Shown here: piece after piece, positions 24,058-30,587 of the stretch
Layout: each line of letters opens with the position of its first letter
Position numbering within the stretch: position 1 is the stretch's first letter
Assembly: GCA_934725085.1 (NCBI GenBank)
Contig: CAKVAL010000021.1
Coordinates: 1-30,587 of the forward strand
Source of the DNA: an uncultured Erysipelotrichaceae bacterium
Lineage (GTDB): Bacteria; Bacillota_I; Bacilli_A; Erysipelotrichales; Erysipelotrichaceae
DNA length: 30,587 nucleotides
Direction: 5' to 3'
Notes under the pieces: model-generated
Told to the model about the DNA's origin: nothing
What the model saw: only the letters and a program-made list of their open reading frames with translations
The model's database searches: none
Translations under genes and position numbers: made by a program

Positions 24058-24696
24058 CTAAATATGCTTACCAGTTAGATAAAAAACGGTCCATTTGGCG
24101 ATATTTACACAATGATCACCAATCTTCTCAAAATACTTGGCACACATCAAGATATCAATGACATATTCACCATCATTTTTATCGTTATGAATAATATCGA
24201 TTAATTGTTTTTTTACAATATTGAAATTATTATCAACCTTATCGTCCATGCCGATAACACTATTAGCTAGCTTTAAATCCTTGTTCACAAAAGAATTTAC
24301 ACCATCACTTAGCATCTTTACACAAAGGTTAGCCATTTCTTTTACATTATCATTCTTACTAACACAAGTCTTATTAGTAATCGCTAAGATTTCAGAAATG
24401 TTTTCAGCCTGATCGCCGATTCTTTGTAGGTCATTAATCATCTTTAAGATAGAACTGATTTGTCTTAAGTCACTGGCAACCGGTTGTTGAAGAAGCAAGA
24501 GTTTCATACATTCAGATTCAATGAAACGCTGTTTACGATCAATCTTTTGGTAGTAAGTCTTCACATCATCTAATTCTTCTTGACTATAAGAACCAATATT
24601 GTTGTTGACTTTTTGAATCATCGACTCGGCAATATTGGCCATATCAACTAGTTCATAATTTAATTGTTTTAATTCATTATCGAAATATTCACGCAT
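24058..24696 (-). CDS. phoU: Phosphate signalling protein PhoU
   Basis: A 212-residue all-helical protein with two PhoU repeats. Metal-binding-type motifs appear as KMINDLQRIGDQAENISE and AKYFEKIGDHCVNIAKW. PhoU links Pst transporter state to PhoR and keeps the Pho response off when Pi is ample. I chose the ATG at 24696 (MREYFDNEL): it gives the normal length, starts one base after the pstB stop (TGATATG) and has GGAAGG upstream. The longer reading overlaps pstB by 80 bases. Confidence 0.94.
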   Translation of the reverse strand: MREYFDNELKQLNYELVDMANIAESMIQKVNNNIGSYSQEELDDVKTYYQKIDRKQRFIESECMKLLLLQQPVASDLRQISSILKMINDLQRIGDQAENISEILAITNKTCVSKNDNVKEMANLCVKMLSDGVNSFVNKDLKLANSVIGMDDKVDNNFNIVKKQLIDIIHNDKNDGEYVIDILMCAKYFEKIGDHCVNIAKWTVFYLTGKHI

Positions 24697-24697
24697 A

Positions 24698-25459
24698 TCA
24701 TCCAAACCTTCCTGTAATATAATCTTCAGTCTTCTTATTCTTAGGCATTGAGAATATCTTTTGAGTATCATCATATTCAATCAAATCACCAAGCAAGAAG
24801 AAGGCTGTCTTATCAGAAATACGTAACGCTTGTTGCATATTATGGGTAACAATAACGATTGTATAGTCTTTCTTAAGTTCCAACGCTAATTCTTCAATCT
24901 TACCTGTAGAAATAGGATCTAGGGCGCTTGTTGGCTCATCCATTAGTAGAACCTTAGGTTTAACAGCAAGGGCTCTGGCAATACATAGACGTTGTTGCTG
25001 ACCACCAGATAAAGATAAGGCACTCTTTTTTAAATTATCTTTAACTTCATCATAGATAGCTGCTTTCTTTAAAGATTCAACAACAATTTGATCTAATTTC
25101 TCCTTATTATGAATGCCATGAGTCCTAGGACCATAGGCAACATTATCATAGATGCTCATTGGAAAGGGATTGGGTTTTTGAAAGACCATGCCCACTTCTT
25201 TTCTCAAATTATAAATATCAACATTTTTATCATAGATGTTCTTACCATCATAGATGACCTCACCATCAATTTTTACATTGGGAATAAGATCATTCATTCT
25301 ATTTAAAGTTCTAAGGAAAGTAGACTTACCACAACCAGAAGGTCCAATGAAGGCAGTAATGGAATTTCTTTCAATGTCCATGCTGATACCATTTAGGGCC
25401 TTGTGGTCACCATAATATAAGTCTAGGTTCTTTACACTTATTATCTTTTCATTATCCAT
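24698..25459 (-). CDS. pstB: Phosphate ABC transporter ATP-binding protein PstB
   Basis: A 253-residue ABC ATPase, standard PstB length. Walker A is GPSGCGKST (about residues 39-47), the Q-loop lies at MVFQKPNPFPMSIYDN (the PNPFPMSI stretch is typical of PstB), the ABC signature is LSGGQQQR, Walker B is VLLMDEPTSALDP and the H-loop is IVTHNMQQA. It energises phosphate import through PstAC. It overlaps pstA by 8 nt. Confidence 0.98.
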   Translation of the reverse strand: MDNEKIISVKNLDLYYGDHKALNGISMDIERNSITAFIGPSGCGKSTFLRTLNRMNDLIPNVKIDGEVIYDGKNIYDKNVDIYNLRKEVGMVFQKPNPFPMSIYDNVAYGPRTHGIHNKEKLDQIVVESLKKAAIYDEVKDNLKKSALSLSGGQQQRLCIARALAVKPKVLLMDEPTSALDPISTGKIEELALELKKDYTIVIVTHNMQQALRISDKTAFFLLGDLIEYDDTQKIFSMPKNKKTEDYITGRFG

Positions 25460-26300
25460 TTAAGCTTTTCCTTTTTATTGAATTACCAATTATTTCCGCC
25501 AAAATATTTATTACTAAAGTTAGAATCATTAAAATAGCTGCTATGCCAAAGGCTACACCAAATTCTCCTCTTTCCTTAGCATATACATATAGGGCTACGG
25601 TTAAAGTTGTTCCAGAGCTTCTTAAACTATTTTTAAAACTATTTAAATTATGGGCTAGTCCTGCTGTAAACAATAATGCAGCACTTTCACCTACAATTCT
25701 TCCGATTGTAAGGATACAACCAGTCACAATACCATCAATACAACCTGGTAGTACTACGGTTCTAATAACACGCCACTTGCCAGCTCCTAGTCCAAAGGCA
25801 CCTTCACGATAACTATTTGATACGGTCTTTAAACTTTCAAGTGTTGTCTTGATGATGGTTGGTAGGTTCATAATCGCAAGGGTCAAGGCACCAGCAAGGA
25901 GCGATGTCTGAAAGCCTAAGAACTCGCAAAACAATAACATGCCAACTAGACCATAGATGATCGAAGGAATGCCTGATAAGGTTTCAGTGGCATATTCAAT
26001 TGCACTTACTAGTTTCTTATTAGTAGCATATTCATTTAGATAGATAGCAGCACCAACACCTAGTGGTAATACTACAACAAGGGTAGCGATAATAATATAG
26101 ATAGTATTTAAAATATCTGGTAGGATACCTATTGAATCACTCAAGTAACTTGGTGATGTTGACAATAAGTTCCAGGTAACATTTGGTAGACCCTTTGCCA
26201 AGACATAAATAATCATAAATAAAGCTAGTCCAACGGTCATAATTACTGAAACATACATCAAAAGTTTCATTACATTTGCATATATTTTTCTTCTTGTCAT
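25452..26300 (-). CDS. pstA: Phosphate ABC transporter permease PstA
   Basis: A 282-residue permease with six membrane segments. The EAA-type coupling loop is SYREGAFGLGAGKWRVIRTVVLPGCIDGIVTG, and the IPSIIYGLVGMLLF segment is conserved across PstA/PstC. It pairs with PstC to form the channel. The start lies directly after the pstC stop. Confidence 0.97.
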   Translation of the reverse strand: MTRRKIYANVMKLLMYVSVIMTVGLALFMIIYVLAKGLPNVTWNLLSTSPSYLSDSIGILPDILNTIYIIIATLVVVLPLGVGAAIYLNEYATNKKLVSAIEYATETLSGIPSIIYGLVGMLLFCEFLGFQTSLLAGALTLAIMNLPTIIKTTLESLKTVSNSYREGAFGLGAGKWRVIRTVVLPGCIDGIVTGCILTIGRIVGESAALLFTAGLAHNLNSFKNSLRSSGTTLTVALYVYAKERGEFGVAFGIAAILMILTLVINILAEIIGNSIKRKSLNG

Positions 26301-26301
26301 A

Positions 26302-27165
26302 CTACTTAGCTTCCTTATTTAAGAACAAATTTAAACAAGCATTTATCAACATTATGAACACAAAAAGAACTAGGGCAATTGAGAATAATGCTTGTCTTTG
26401 AAGTCCTGCTGCATAGGACATTTCACTAGCTACTGCTGTTGTCAAAAAACGAACTGATTCAAATAATTTAGGCATATTAGGCACATTACCGCTAACCATC
26501 ATAACAGCCATTGCCTCGCCTATTGCCCTACCTACACCTAAAACAATTGATGTGATAATGCCACTTTTAGCAGCCTTTACACTTACTCTAAAGTAGGTTT
26601 CGATTTCATTAGCACCTAAAGCTAAAGAGGCATCCTCATATTCCTTTGGTACGGCATCAAGGGATGTGATGCTTACTTCGATGATTGATGGAAGAATCAT
26701 GATAGCCAAGACTATCATTGCGGCTAATAGGCTTGATCCATCTGGTACATGGAATATTTTTCTAATACCTGGTACTAGTATAAGCATGCCTACTAGACCA
26801 TAAACAACTGAGGGGATACCTGCTAACATGCTGATGGCATGTCCCACAATATTCTTAACTTTCTTGCTTGCAACTTTAGACAAGTATATGGCACAAAAGA
26901 AGCCAATAGGAACACCTATTACAATGGCTCCACAAGTACCATAGATACTTGCTAGGATAAATGGCATGATTCCATATTCAGGACTAGCATAAGTTGGTGC
27001 CCACTTTGTCCCAAATAAGAACTTTACAATTCCTATCTTAGAGATGGCGGGGATACCAGCTACTATTAGGTAGATAGAAATAAGTAGAACACAGGCTACC
27101 GTGATTAGTCCAAGGATCAAGAATATTGCGTGTATCACACTTTCTATAATTCTTTTTGTCTTCAT
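26302..27165 (-). CDS. pstC: Phosphate ABC transporter permease PstC
   Basis: A 287-residue permease with six membrane segments. It has LFGTKWAPTYASPEYGIMPF (the PstC-type W-P-x-x-x-x-x-YG loop), IPSVVYGLVGMLIL and the coupling loop EYEDASLALGANEIETYFRVSVKAAKSG. Its ATG overlaps the stop of an upstream 56-residue ORF (ATGA), so translation of pstC is probably coupled to that small gene rather than directly to pstS. Confidence 0.97.
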   Translation of the reverse strand: MKTKRIIESVIHAIFLILGLITVACVLLISIYLIVAGIPAISKIGIVKFLFGTKWAPTYASPEYGIMPFILASIYGTCGAIVIGVPIGFFCAIYLSKVASKKVKNIVGHAISMLAGIPSVVYGLVGMLILVPGIRKIFHVPDGSSLLAAMIVLAIMILPSIIEVSITSLDAVPKEYEDASLALGANEIETYFRVSVKAAKSGIITSIVLGVGRAIGEAMAVMMVSGNVPNMPKLFESVRFLTTAVASEMSYAAGLQRQALFSIALVLFVFIMLINACLNLFLNKEAK

Positions 27166-27332
27166 ATTAGAGCTTTTTCAATCTCTTCTTGTGTTTTATA
27201 TCCATACCACACTTTTTTAACACTGTGCCATCTAAAATGGTTAGCTTTCAATATTTCTCTTACTTTTTCGCTTGGCTTTTCTTCAAAGCTGATTTCTAGT
27301 GAATTAAATTCGTTATTTTTTGTAAATTTCAT
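27162..27332 (-). CDS. 56-residue small protein between pstS and pstC
   Basis: A short open frame from the ATG at 27332 to a TGA that overlaps the pstC ATG by 4 nt. GGAG of AAAGGAGAA precedes it by 8 nt, a good ribosome binding site. It is charged, with two halves: MKFTKNNEFNSLEISFEEKP, then SEKVREILKANHFRWHSVKK, then VWYGYKTQEEIEKALI. The pattern LKANxFRWxxxKKVWYG resembles a small module found at the ends of larger plasmid, phage and DNA-modification proteins. I know no function for it alone, and it is not part of the standard pst operon. Spacing, coupling and protein-like composition argue that it is real. Confidence 0.75.
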   Translation of the reverse strand: MKFTKNNEFNSLEISFEEKPSEKVREILKANHFRWHSVKKVWYGYKTQEEIEKALI

Positions 27333-27359
27333 TTGTTTATTCTCCTTTATTTTTACGTT

Positions 27360-27480
27360 TGATATAATAGTGGTGGTTAAGGGTTGCGCCCCTTAACCAC
27401 CGTAAGCCATTAGGCTTTTGGGTGTTCGGCTACATATGCCTGTAATGCGTTGGTATCGCTAGGTTTGTAGCCTTTTTCTT
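27360..27480 (+). ncRNA. Candidate antisense structured RNA in the pstS-pstC gap
   Basis: On the plus strand an extended -10 (TGATATAAT, 27360-27368) points into three hairpins. The first is a perfect 12-bp stem GGTGGTTAAGGG / CCCTTAACCACC (27372-27383 / 27390-27401). The second is AAGCC/GGCTT (27404-27417). The third is GGCTACA/TGTAGCC (27428-27434 / 27466-27472) with inner CCT/AGG and GCG/CGC pairings, followed by TTTTTCTTT. Promoter-like start and terminator-like end bracket about 100 nt. There is no clear -35. The minus strand of part of this stretch also reads as a protein fragment, so both interpretations compete. Confidence 0.35.
27372..27401. repeat. Perfect 12-bp inverted repeat in the pst operon
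   Basis: GGTGGTTAAGGG and CCCTTAACCACC around a 6-nt loop. In the pst message (minus strand) it lacks a T tract, so it would be an mRNA-stabilising or processing hairpin rather than a terminator. Confidence 0.9.
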
Positions 27481-27505
27481 TGCACCATAATAAATAAGGG
27501 GGCAA
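27410..27505 (-). pseudogene. Protein-like 31-codon fragment downstream of pstS
   Basis: From a TTG at 27505 the frame reads on to WCKEKGYKPSDTNALQAYVA then EHPKA and a TAA. The composition looks like a genuine protein C terminus rather than noise. There is no ATG in frame, and the frame continues upstream to the pstS stop codon (same phase). It may be a remnant of a lost gene or a very small gene. I do not recognise the family. Confidence 0.35.
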
Positions 27506-27514
27506 TAGCCCCCT
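27489..27514 (-). terminator. Attenuating hairpin after pstS
   Basis: On the minus strand AGGGGGC pairs with GCCCCCT around a four-base loop (27497-27514), followed by TTATTTATTA. The stem is strong and the T tract imperfect, so partial termination would let pstS be made in excess over pstCAB, as is usual for binding proteins. Confidence 0.7.
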
Positions 27515-27523
27515 ATCACCTAA

Positions 27524-28372
27524 CTATTTAACAGGAACACAACCTGCTGCAGTAATTATTTCACTTACATCAGCACTTGTTGCAAAGTCAAAGAAGCTTT
27601 GGGCAGTTTCGCTTAATGTGGCACCACTTTTAGTAACTAATACAAATGGTCTTTGGATTGGGTATGAGCCATCTTTAATAGTAGCTTCAGTTGGACTTAC
27701 ACCATCAATAGTTAATGCTTTTACGCTGTCTTTAACAGAAGCTAGAGAAGCATAACCGATTGCGTCTGGGTTTGTTGATACTGTAGTAATAACATCACCA
27801 GTACTTGTTAATTCTTGACGATACTTACATAAATCCTTAGTGTCAGTGATTGTTTCAAAGCCATCACGAGTACCACTACCAGCTTCTCTACCGATCAAGA
27901 CGATTTCCCCGTCATTACCACCAAGATCTTTCCAGTTTGTAATTTCACCAGTATAAACCTTTGTTAAGTCTTCAAGTGAGATGTTTGTGACAGGGTTGTC
28001 ATTGTTTACAATAATAGCGATACCATCATATGCCAATACTGTTTCAACAAGACCATTAGCCTTTTCTTCATCTTTTAGAGCTCTTGAAGATAGACCGATA
28101 TCACATCTTCCTTCGCTTACTGCAGTGATGCCACTACCTGAACCTGTTGGGTTGTATGTGAAGTTAACTCCTTCATTATTTTTCATGAATGATTCACCAA
28201 GGGCACCGATTACCTTTTCCATTGATGTAGATCCATCAGTTGATACTGTCTTGGTTTCAGTTGTGGTTGAACCACCATTTACATTTTCATCATCTGTACT
28301 TGTCTTTCCTGAGCAAGCAACCAAGCTCATCATTACAAGTAATGCTAAGCATAATTTAATAATTTTTTTCAT
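27524..28372 (-). CDS. pstS: Phosphate-binding lipoprotein PstS
   Basis: A 282-residue substrate-binding protein. The lipoprotein signal peptide ends in LVAC, with the lipid Cys at residue 20. Phosphate-contact stretches are STDGSTSMEKVIGALGE, NPTGSGSGITAV, IGLSSR and GREAGSGTRDGFE, the hallmarks of the PstS family. GGAGG lies about 6 nt before the ATG. It is first in the pst operon, with a Pho box directly upstream. Confidence 0.97.
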   Translation of the reverse strand: MKKIIKLCLALLVMMSLVACSGKTSTDDENVNGGSTTTETKTVSTDGSTSMEKVIGALGESFMKNNEGVNFTYNPTGSGSGITAVSEGRCDIGLSSRALKDEEKANGLVETVLAYDGIAIIVNNDNPVTNISLEDLTKVYTGEITNWKDLGGNDGEIVLIGREAGSGTRDGFETITDTKDLCKYRQELTSTGDVITTVSTNPDAIGYASLASVKDSVKALTIDGVSPTEATIKDGSYPIQRPFVLVTKSGATLSETAQSFFDFATSADVSEIITAAGCVPVK

Positions 28373-28419
28373 TTCTTTCCTCCATAGGTTTCCCTACAGT
28401 TATTACTTTAAAACCGTCT

Positions 28420-28459
28420 TGTAAAGAAAATGTTACATTTACTGTAAAGATATAGTAAA
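28420..28459 (-). promoter_or_regulatory. Pho box upstream of pstS
   Basis: On the minus strand TTTACT (28454-28459) and TTTACA (28443-28448) are followed by TGTAAC (28432-28437, reverse-type) and TTTACA (28420-28425, one base out of phase). Spacings are 11, 11 and 12. It lies about 50-90 bases before the pstS ATG. Confidence 0.7.
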
Positions 28460-28464
28460 AACTT

Positions 28465-28494
28465 TCATATTTTTCACAAAGTTTATTCTAAAAT
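28465..28494 (+). promoter_or_regulatory. Promoter of the riboflavin kinase operon, probable leaderless start
   Basis: TTCATA (28465-28470), 18-base spacer, TAAAAT (28489-28494), then exactly 6 nt to the ATG at 28501. No ribosome binding site is present. Confidence 0.55.
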
Positions 28495-28500
28495 AGAAAT

Positions 28501-28863
28501 ATGTTCAAAATTAAAGGAGAAGTTATACACGGATTAGGTAATGGCAAGAAAGTAGGCATGCCAACTGCTAATCTAGATATTAATGATTTAAGTGAAGATA
28601 TCAAATACGGTGTCTATGCCTGTTATGTTTATATAAATGATGAAAGATACTTAGGTGTTTGTAATGTAGGAAGTAGACCAACGGTAGATAATTCTAAGAC
28701 GGTAGAAGTTAATATTATTGACTTTGATAGAGATATTTATGGTTTGACTATTACTATTGAACTAATGGAACTACTAAGGGGCATCCATAAGTTTAATTCG
28801 CTAGATGAGGTTAAGGCACAAGTTGATAAAGATATATTACGTACAAAGGAGATTTTAAAATGA
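28501..28863 (+). CDS. Stand-alone riboflavin kinase
   Basis: A 120-residue protein equal to the C-terminal kinase domain of RibF, which phosphorylates riboflavin to FMN. It shows HGLGNGKKVGMPTANL (the ATP/flavin PTAN motif), GVCNVGSRPTV and VNIIDFDRDIYG, with the catalytic Glu just before (TVEVN). The FAD synthetase half normally fused at the N terminus is absent: the gene starts at the kinase domain and upstream sequence codes for nothing in this direction. Its stop overlaps the Lrp gene start by 4 nt. A full RibF elsewhere in the genome is likely. Confidence 0.9.
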   Translation: MFKIKGEVIHGLGNGKKVGMPTANLDINDLSEDIKYGVYACYVYINDERYLGVCNVGSRPTVDNSKTVEVNIIDFDRDIYGLTITIELMELLRGIHKFNSLDEVKAQVDKDILRTKEILK

Positions 28864-29348
28864 ATGAAGAAAAACTATTAAAGGCTATCGAGAATGATGC
28901 GAGATTTGATTTAAATGATTTAGCTAAGGAATTAGATACTGATGTAGAAACTTTAAGAGCGACTATTAAGGATTTAGAGAAAAGAAAGGTAATTTGTGGT
29001 TATCATACAATTATCAATTATGATAAGACTAATGGTGAGGAGGTTACTGCTGTAATTGAAGTAGGTTGTACTCCTAGAAGAGAATCTGGTTATGATGATA
29101 TTGCAAAAGAAATATACTCTTTTGATGAAGTGTCTACTATGTATCTTATGTCAGGTAAGTCTGAGTTTATCGTTATTATTAATGGTAAGACTATGAAGGA
29201 AGTAGCTAGCTTTGTGGCTCATCACTTATCACCTATTGATGGTGTAACTAGAACTGAGACTTATTTCATCTTATCTAAGTATAAGGTTGAGGGTGTTGTC
29301 CTTGATGGTGAAGCTAAAAAAGATGATCGTTTGATGGTAACACTATGA
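28860..29348 (+). CDS. Lrp/AsnC-family transcriptional regulator
   Basis: A 162-residue regulator. The N-terminal winged HTH (FDLNDLAKELDTDVETLRATIKDLEKRKVICGYHTIIN) leads into an AsnC/RAM ligand-binding domain (VTAVIEVGCTP, VSTMYLMSGKSEFIVIINGKT, VTRTETYFILSKYK). Such regulators sense amino acids. It overlaps both neighbours by 4 nt, so it is made with the aminotransferase it probably controls. Confidence 0.92.
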   Translation: MNEEKLLKAIENDARFDLNDLAKELDTDVETLRATIKDLEKRKVICGYHTIINYDKTNGEEVTAVIEVGCTPRRESGYDDIAKEIYSFDEVSTMYLMSGKSEFIVIINGKTMKEVASFVAHHLSPIDGVTRTETYFILSKYKVEGVVLDGEAKKDDRLMVTL

Positions 29349-30505
29349 ACCAATTTATAAATAATAAAGTAAGATCGATTCCAGCTAGTTCGATTGGCGA
29401 GCTACAGGAATTATGTGCTAGTCAAAAGGGTATCATTCCTTTGTCTATTGGTGAACCAGATTTTGATACACCTTGGCATATTAGAGAAGAGGCTATTTAT
29501 GCCCTTAAGAATAATAAAACTCACTATACTGTTTCTAGTGGTTTGTTGACTTTAAGAGAAGAGATTTCTAATTATTTAAATAGAAGATTTGAACTTGAAT
29601 ATAGTAGTGATGAAATCGTCGTAACATTGGGTGCTAGTGAGGCTGTTGATATCGCCTTTAGATGTATTCTAAATGATGGTGATGAGGTTATTATCTTAAA
29701 GCCTGCTTATGTTGCCTATGAACCTTTGGTTACGATGAGTGGTGGCGTGGTTAAGTGTGTTGAATTAAAGGAAGAGAATGATTTTAAGTTAACACCAGAA
29801 GATCTTTTAAAGGCAATTACACCTAAGACTAAGGTCCTTCTTATGAATTTCCCTAGTAACCCTACTGGTGGTGTTATGACAAAGGAAGATTTGGATAAGA
29901 TCGTTCCTATTATCAAGGAAAAGAATATCATGGTTTTTTCTGATGAGATTTATGCAGAACTATGTTATGATGAGAAACATTATTCAATTGCCTCTTATCC
30001 TGAAATAAGAGATCAAGTCTTATTAATATCAGGTTTCTCTAAGGCTTTTGCGATGACTGGTTGGCGTTTAGGTTATATGTGTGGTAATAAGGAAATCATT
30101 GATTGTATCAAGAGCATTCGTGATTATTCTATTATGGGACCTACAACGTTTGTTCAATATGGTGGTATTGAGGCTATTAGAGGTAGTGATAAAGATATCG
30201 AAAGAATGAAATTAGAATTTGAAAGAAGGAGAAACTATGTTGTAGCTAGACTTAATGAAATGGGTCTTAAGTGTGCTAAACCAAAGGGTGCCTTCTATTG
30301 TTTCCCTAATGTTTCTTCTACTGGTTTAAATGGACACGATTTCTCTATCAGATTAATTAAAGAGAAACAAGTTGCGGTAGTGCCTGGTACAGCCTTTGGT
30401 GAAAATAGTGTCAATAATATTCGTATTTCTTATGCTTCTAGGCTTGAAGATCTTAAGGAAGCACTTAATAGAATTGAAGAATTTGTGAATAACTTAAAAA
30501 GATAG
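29345..30505 (+). CDS. PLP-dependent class I/II aminotransferase
   Basis: A 386-residue fold-type I aminotransferase. Substrate-end motif LSIGEPDFDTP, cofactor motifs LGASEAVDIAFR, NFPSNPTGGVM (the conserved Asn) and FSDEIYAEL (Asp and Tyr), PLP Lys in SGFSKAFAMTGWRLGY, and the substrate-carboxylate Arg in NIRISYA. It belongs to the aspartate/aromatic aminotransferase group (PatA-like); the exact amino acid is not readable. Coupled with an Lrp regulator, it probably serves amino acid catabolism or balance. A terminator follows. Confidence 0.94.
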   Translation: MNQFINNKVRSIPASSIGELQELCASQKGIIPLSIGEPDFDTPWHIREEAIYALKNNKTHYTVSSGLLTLREEISNYLNRRFELEYSSDEIVVTLGASEAVDIAFRCILNDGDEVIILKPAYVAYEPLVTMSGGVVKCVELKEENDFKLTPEDLLKAITPKTKVLLMNFPSNPTGGVMTKEDLDKIVPIIKEKNIMVFSDEIYAELCYDEKHYSIASYPEIRDQVLLISGFSKAFAMTGWRLGYMCGNKEIIDCIKSIRDYSIMGPTTFVQYGGIEAIRGSDKDIERMKLEFERRRNYVVARLNEMGLKCAKPKGAFYCFPNVSSTGLNGHDFSIRLIKEKQVAVVPGTAFGENSVNNIRISYASRLEDLKEALNRIEEFVNNLKR

Positions 30506-30517
30506 CAAATTAAACTG

Positions 30518-30575
30518 AAACCCAAGGAGTGGACACTCAAATAAAAAGGTGTAACCCATCCTTGGGTTTTTGTAT
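30518..30575 (+). terminator. Terminator of the riboflavin kinase operon
   Basis: AAACCCAAGGA (30518-30528) pairs with TCCTTGGGTTT (30559-30569), followed by further T. The 30-nt apical part can form a second small hairpin, GAGTG/CACTC, which competes with the last pairs of the outer stem. Confidence 0.8.
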
Positions 30576-30587
30576 ACTTATAGAAAG

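Noticed and set aside
27130..27396. Plus-strand 88-codon frame across the pstC start.
   Set aside because: It covers the well-supported minus-strand small gene and the pstC start; its Cys/Phe/Leu-rich product looks like a shadow.
30518..30575. GTGGACAC-like bases in the terminator loop as an insertion-sequence end.
   Set aside because: No matching inverted end, target duplication or transposase nearby. A terminator explains the structure.

Overview
The window is about 30.6 kb of AT-rich bacterial DNA with tightly packed genes, frequent 1-8 nt start/stop overlaps, purine-rich ribosome binding sites and a lipoprotein-type PstS. These traits fit a low-GC Gram-positive (Bacillota). An Erysipelotrichia-like gut lineage is my guess from protein style, not something the sequence proves. 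No rRNA, tRNA, CRISPR array, insertion sequence or prophage was seen.

Layout. (1) 1-834: a HigBA-type toxin-antitoxin pair with an operator over its promoter. (2) 835-5283, minus strand: a FeoA-FeoB fusion for ferrous iron, the YchF ATPase and an AEC-family permease. (3) 5317-8741, plus strand: a spermidine-synthase-fold methyltransferase-like protein. It is followed by a fluoride (crcB-type) riboswitch with an overlapping terminator, which controls a cation:proton antiporter and a translationally coupled MFS transporter. (4) 8751-14061: an MMPL/RND-type exporter with a secreted LxxG-repeat partner, divergent from a TetR regulator. Two near-identical operators flank the exporter promoter. (5) 14058-17778, minus strand: alpha/beta hydrolase, GNAT/YoaP-type protein, Gfo/Idh/MocA oxidoreductase, and an AlbA_2/ATPase regulator-like protein with an in-frame 12-bp tandem repeat. 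(6) 17910-19752: a small autoregulated XRE operon (membrane protein, HTH, zinc ribbon), a small membrane protein and a second TetR. (7) 19809-28372, minus strand: a complete phosphate locus, pstS - small ORF - pstC - pstA - pstB - phoU - phoP - phoR - Na/Pi cotransporter. Pho-box-like TTTACA direct repeats at 11-bp spacing precede pstS, phoP and the cotransporter. (8) 28501-30569, plus strand: stand-alone riboflavin kinase, Lrp/AsnC regulator and class I/II aminotransferase, each joined by an ATGA overlap.

How the parts work together. Region 7 is a self-contained phosphate sensing and uptake module. PhoR/PhoP probably switches on high-affinity uptake (Pst), its own operon and the Na-coupled transporter through the same box. 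Region 3 is a fluoride-response operon in which neither gene is a classical fluoride channel. Region 4 is a self-repressed export system.

Points most worth a second look: a 56-residue small gene hidden between pstS and pstC and coupled to pstC; a structured stretch beside it with a possible antisense RNA; the fluoride switch driving antiporter plus MFS; a recurring -10 / 6 nt / ATG arrangement suggesting leaderless transcripts; and the NDPI tandem repeat.
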